Shown piece by piece: positions 6,314-8,843 of a stretch of DNA of 8,843 bases; positions within the stretch are counted from its first letter, which is position 1; every line of letters begins with the position of its first letter. The stretch comes from an uncultured Blautia sp. GTDB taxonomy: Bacteria > Bacillota > Clostridia > Lachnospirales > Lachnospiraceae. The position numbers were made by a program, and so were the translations under genes. The notes below the pieces were generated by a model that saw only the letters and a program-made list of their open reading frames with translations, did no database searches and was not told where the DNA came from. The stretch covers positions 1 to 8,843 of the forward strand of contig CAMOXX010000110.1 of NCBI GenBank assembly GCA_946629475.1. The letters run 5' to 3'.

Positions 6314-6750
6314 ATGATTTTATACCATACAACTGACCGGGAAATCCGAAATCCAGATATTCATTTCGGAAGAAAGAATGCGGACTGGATATTCATATAT
6401 TCACCCGCGATGTGGAATGGTTCCGGTACATTTTTTACAACCGCAGGGCAGAAGATACTCTGACAGCAGATGTGGTAATGGGGCCGATCGCCACCGACAC
6501 GATTTTTGATACCCTTGGCATTATAAGCAGCGGATACCTGGATCCGGAGGATGCGATGAAGCTCCTCATGATTGGGCCGGCTTATACACAGGTCGCCATA
6601 AAGACGGAACGTGCGGTGCAGAACCTGCGGTGGATGAAATCTGAGCGGATCAGCAGGCTGGATGAGACATCATTGAAGACCGAGCAGGAGTTGTTCCAAG
6701 GCGCATTTGCCAGGAAACTGGAGCAGATTCTGGAGGAAGGTTTTGATTAA
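6314..6750 (+). pseudogene. DUF3990 gene with internal deletion and frameshift
   Basis: The gene starts in one frame (6314-6463) with MILYHTTDREIRNPDIHFG then RKNADW, a very typical DUF3990 N-terminus. That similarity stops near 6388. From about 6403 it resumes in another frame, ending at TAA 6748, with RDVEWFRYIFYNRR, TADVVMGPIATDTIFDTL and AYTQVAIKTERAVQNL, matching the DUF3990 C-terminal half. About 45 residues that normally join the halves, including the GFYTT-type segment, are missing. I recall DUF3990 as a likely ADP-ribosyltransferase-fold family of unknown role; if so, the loss removes part of the active site. Some 38 further residues follow the conserved part (ending LEQILEEGFD). A GTG at 6412 could start the second half (112 residues) but has no good ribosome binding site. 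Its stop is one base before the SpoIIE gene start, so translation through it could still feed the next gene. Confidence 0.75.
6356..6403 (+). repeat. Three ATATTCA repeats at the DUF3990 break
   Basis: ATATTCA occurs at 6357-6363, 6389-6395 and 6397-6403. The first two are part of an identical nonamer GATATTCAT (6356-6364, 6388-6396), and the last two are near-tandem. The third copy ends exactly where DUF3990 similarity changes frame, so recombination or slippage between such repeats may have produced the deletion. Confidence 0.6.
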
Positions 6751-6751
6751 T

Positions 6752-8843
6752 ATGGGTAAAAAACAATCGCCGGGTCCTACCGGTATACGGAAATGGTATG
6801 TAATGCATAAGAGCCGGATTGCTTTTACACTTGCTCTTGTAGTACTGGAAATTATTCTTTCAGCATCCGGCCTGGGATTTATCCATTTCGGCAACCTCTC
6901 GATAACCATTTTGCATATTCCGGCGATCATCGCTGCTGTCATTATCGGCCTTCCGGAAGGACTGATTCTATCCGTCGTTTTCGGCGTCATGTCTATTATG
7001 ACTGCATATACGCGGGATATCGGATCGATTGACGCTCTGTTCCGTGATCCCACGATTGCCCTGGTTCCCAGGCTTCTGATTCCGATTGCGGCATGGGCTG
7101 GATATAAGGCTGTCTGCCATATCGCAGAAGACCATACGGTTTCAGCAGATCTGATCACCAGCGGCATCGCGGCAATCTGTGGTTCTGTAGCCAATACTTT
7201 TTTCGTTGTTCTGGCTATCAGCCTGTTTTATCCCAGCGTGTTCGGGGTGAACGAAAACCTTAATGCGAGGTCTATAATCGTTTCGAACCTGATTGCAATG
7301 AATGTGCTGTTTGAGATCATTGCTTCTGTCGCGGCGGCGGTTCTTGCAGCCCTGATCAAGGATTGGATTTGCAGCCACTGTGATTCCCGCCCGGAGCACC
7401 CTCCGGTATCGATGCAGAAAACCTTTCAGAAATGGTTTATTCTGTTCATGACGGTTTCATTCTTCATCGCCCTTGTGTTTATGTACCGCATACTTACCAA
7501 ACAGGATCAGCAGAATGCGGTGGTTTCCCTCAGAATAAAGGCGAGAGATATTACCAGACAGGTCGCACTGCCGGAAGATCTGATCCGGACTTTCGACCTG
7601 AAGCTTGGGGACGGCGGGTATGTGGTTCTATTGAGCGACGGAATCGTGAAAAGAGCCGGAAAAGAACAGTTTGAGGGAAAAACCGCAGAGGAGCTGGGAA
7701 TTCATACGGACAGGATTCCCCTGCACAGTCTGACGGGGATCACCATTAATGGGACTCCCGGGGAATGCATCTTATATAAAAGCGAATCTGTTTACATACT
7801 TGCATTCCTGCCTGAGACCGAGATTTATGCCGAAAGAAACCAGAATACTTCGCTGCTCCTGCTTGGACTGCTGATCATATTCTTTGCCATCTATCAGTCG
7901 GTTTTGATGATTGTCCGGAGAAATGTCATTCAGAAGCTTGTGGATATAGATGAATCCCTGGCGGAAATCCGGCGTGGAAATCTGGATGAAAAAGTAAATG
8001 TCACAGGGAATGTGGAATTTGCAGAACTGTCTCTTGGCATCAACTCTACAGTAGATGCGCTGAAGGAGACGATGGAGGAGATTTCCCGCAGAAATCAGAA
8101 GGAGCTGGTATTTGCCAGAGAAGTGCAGCTGTCCGTTCTTCCAAGGTATGATCAGTTTGTATCACTTGCTCTGCCCTTTGAGATCAGCGGCAATATGAGG
8201 GCTGCACGTGAGGTGGGCGGAGACTTTTATGATTATTTCCTTATTGGAGAGGATAAGTTGGGAATTGTCATCGCGGATGTTGCGGGAAAAGGAATTCCGG
8301 CTGCGCTTTTTATGATGAGAGCCAAGACTCTGGTAAAAAATGTGGTGCTGGGCAGCCAGAACCCGGCCGAGGCGCTGGACTTTGCCAACAAACAGCTTTG
8401 CGACAACAATGAAACAACGATGTTCGTCACACTGTGGCTCGGAATCCTGGATTTCCGGGAAGGAGTTCTGGAATTTGCAAACGCAGCGCATAACCCGCCT
8501 CTTCTATTAAAATACGGGAAATCTTTGACTTATCTGGATTATAAAAGGTACCGGCGAAGCCTGATGCTTGGAGCAATGGAGGAAACAATCTATCGGAATA
8601 ACCATATTTCGTTTGAAGCCGGCGACATGCTTTTTCTGTATACGGACGGCGTGACCGAAGCTGCAAACAAAAACGATCAATTGTACGGCGAAGAGCGCCT
8701 GAAGAACTGTGTTGATAATAATAAAGAGCTTTTGCCGCAGGAACTGATTGAGGCTGTCCATAAAGATATCGACTGCTTTGTGGACGGAGCCGAACAGTTT
8801 GATGATATAACGATGGTCGTGCTGAAGATGAAGCCGGAAGAGG
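6752..8843 (+). CDS. Membrane SpoIIE-family phosphatase with N-terminal ECF S-component-like domain (3' end outside window)
   Basis: At least 697 residues, cut by the window end. Residues 22-205 contain about six membrane helices and read like an ECF-transporter substrate-binding S-component: LSITILHIPAIIAAVIIGLP (49-68) followed by a short EGLILSVVFGVMS helix, and AxxxA in helix 1 (A24, A28). Helix 7 (228-246) leads to an extracytoplasmic segment (247-364) resembling a single Cache domain (GGYVVLLSDGIVKRAG). Helix 8 (366-388) is followed by a HAMP-like linker (389-441), a short coiled coil and a SpoIIE/PP2C phosphatase domain (about 450-690). The metal and catalytic signatures are complete: VGGDFYDY with D491 and D494, ADVAGKGIPAALF with D509, YTDG with D632, FDDIT with D684/D685. 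The cytoplasmic phosphatase should dephosphorylate a Ser/Thr-phosphorylated anti-anti-sigma (STAS) protein. The start is one base after the DUF3990 stop; GGAGGAAGG (6732-6740) serves as ribosome binding site at 11-15 bases. It is probably cotranscribed with VanY and NUP. The usual C-terminus of the family suggests only a few residues are missing. Confidence 0.87.
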   Translation, partial: MGKKQSPGPTGIRKWYVMHKSRIAFTLALVVLEIILSASGLGFIHFGNLSITILHIPAIIAAVIIGLPEGLILSVVFGVMSIMTAYTRDIGSIDALFRDPTIALVPRLLIPIAAWAGYKAVCHIAEDHTVSADLITSGIAAICGSVANTFFVVLAISLFYPSVFGVNENLNARSIIVSNLIAMNVLFEIIASVAAAVLAALIKDWICSHCDSRPEHPPVSMQKTFQKWFILFMTVSFFIALVFMYRILTKQDQQNAVVSLRIKARDITRQVALPEDLIRTFDLKLGDGGYVVLLSDGIVKRAGKEQFEGKTAEELGIHTDRIPLHSLTGITINGTPGECILYKSESVYILAFLPETEIYAERNQNTSLLLLGLLIIFFAIYQSVLMIVRRNVIQKLVDIDESLAEIRRGNLDEKVNVTGNVEFAELSLGINSTVDALKETMEEISRRNQKELVFAREVQLSVLPRYDQFVSLALPFEISGNMRAAREVGGDFYDYFLIGEDKLGIVIADVAGKGIPAALFMMRAKTLVKNVVLGSQNPAEALDFANKQLCDNNETTMFVTLWLGILDFREGVLEFANAAHNPPLLLKYGKSLTYLDYKRYRRSLMLGAMEETIYRNNHISFEAGDMLFLYTDGVTEAANKNDQLYGEERLKNCVDNNKELLPQELIEAVHKDIDCFVDGAEQFDDITMVVLKMKPEE

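Noticed and set aside
6670..7399. Minus-strand open frames of 174 and 85 codons
   Set aside because: They oppose the S-component-like coding region, have low-complexity composition and no start signals.
8162..8761. Minus-strand open frames inside the phosphatase domain
   Set aside because: The plus strand carries all PP2C catalytic motifs here; the reverse frames are shadows.
1..8843. CRISPR array, tRNA, rRNA, insertion sequence or prophage genes
   Set aside because: I looked for spaced repeats, tRNA-like ends, transposase motifs and phage genes and found none.

Overview
The window looks like chromosomal DNA of a gut-type clostridial Firmicute, most likely Lachnospiraceae. The reasons are moderate GC, AGGAGG-type ribosome binding sites, a sigma-A-like promoter, a Cache-type hybrid sensor kinase with two receiver domains, a SpoIIE-family phosphatase, a VanY-type peptidase, and remnants of gene families common in that group. 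This placement is inference from protein style; no ribosomal or other marker gene is present.

Layout. Positions 147-839 (+) encode a cytoplasmic metallo-beta-lactamase-fold hydrolase. It is followed by a 46-codon scrap that reads as the C-terminus of a GNAT acetyltransferase (846-986). Positions 1111-3753 (-) encode an 880-residue membrane hybrid histidine kinase (Cache sensor, HisKA, HATPase, REC, REC). It converges on the hydrolase and ends in a rho-independent terminator at 1059-1091. From about 3923 a rightward transcription unit runs off the right edge. It has a good promoter (3923-3951), a leader carrying the C-terminal remnant of an NAD-dependent sugar epimerase (3978-4151), a secreted VanY-like D,D-carboxypeptidase with an extra C-terminal domain (4144-5178), a secreted protein of the purine nucleoside permease/NUP family (5232-6302), a collapsed DUF3990 gene (6314-6750), and a large membrane protein cut by the window end (6752-8843).

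The most interesting item is that last gene. Its first ~205 residues look like an ECF-transporter substrate-binding S-component: six predicted membrane helices and an AxxxA motif in helix 1. These are joined to a further membrane helix, an extracytoplasmic Cache-like segment, a helix, a HAMP linker and a complete SpoIIE/PP2C-type phosphatase domain. The architecture suggests a one-protein receptor in which a small-molecule-binding membrane domain and/or an extracellular sensor controls dephosphorylation of an anti-sigma antagonist. The two upstream genes encode secreted proteins acting on peptidoglycan stems and probably on nucleosides, so the unit may sense and process extracellular material. 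That link is inference from gene order.

Three separate gene fragments (GNAT, epimerase, DUF3990) lie between intact genes, so the region has been eroded and rearranged. No tRNA, rRNA, CRISPR array, insertion sequence or transposase was seen.
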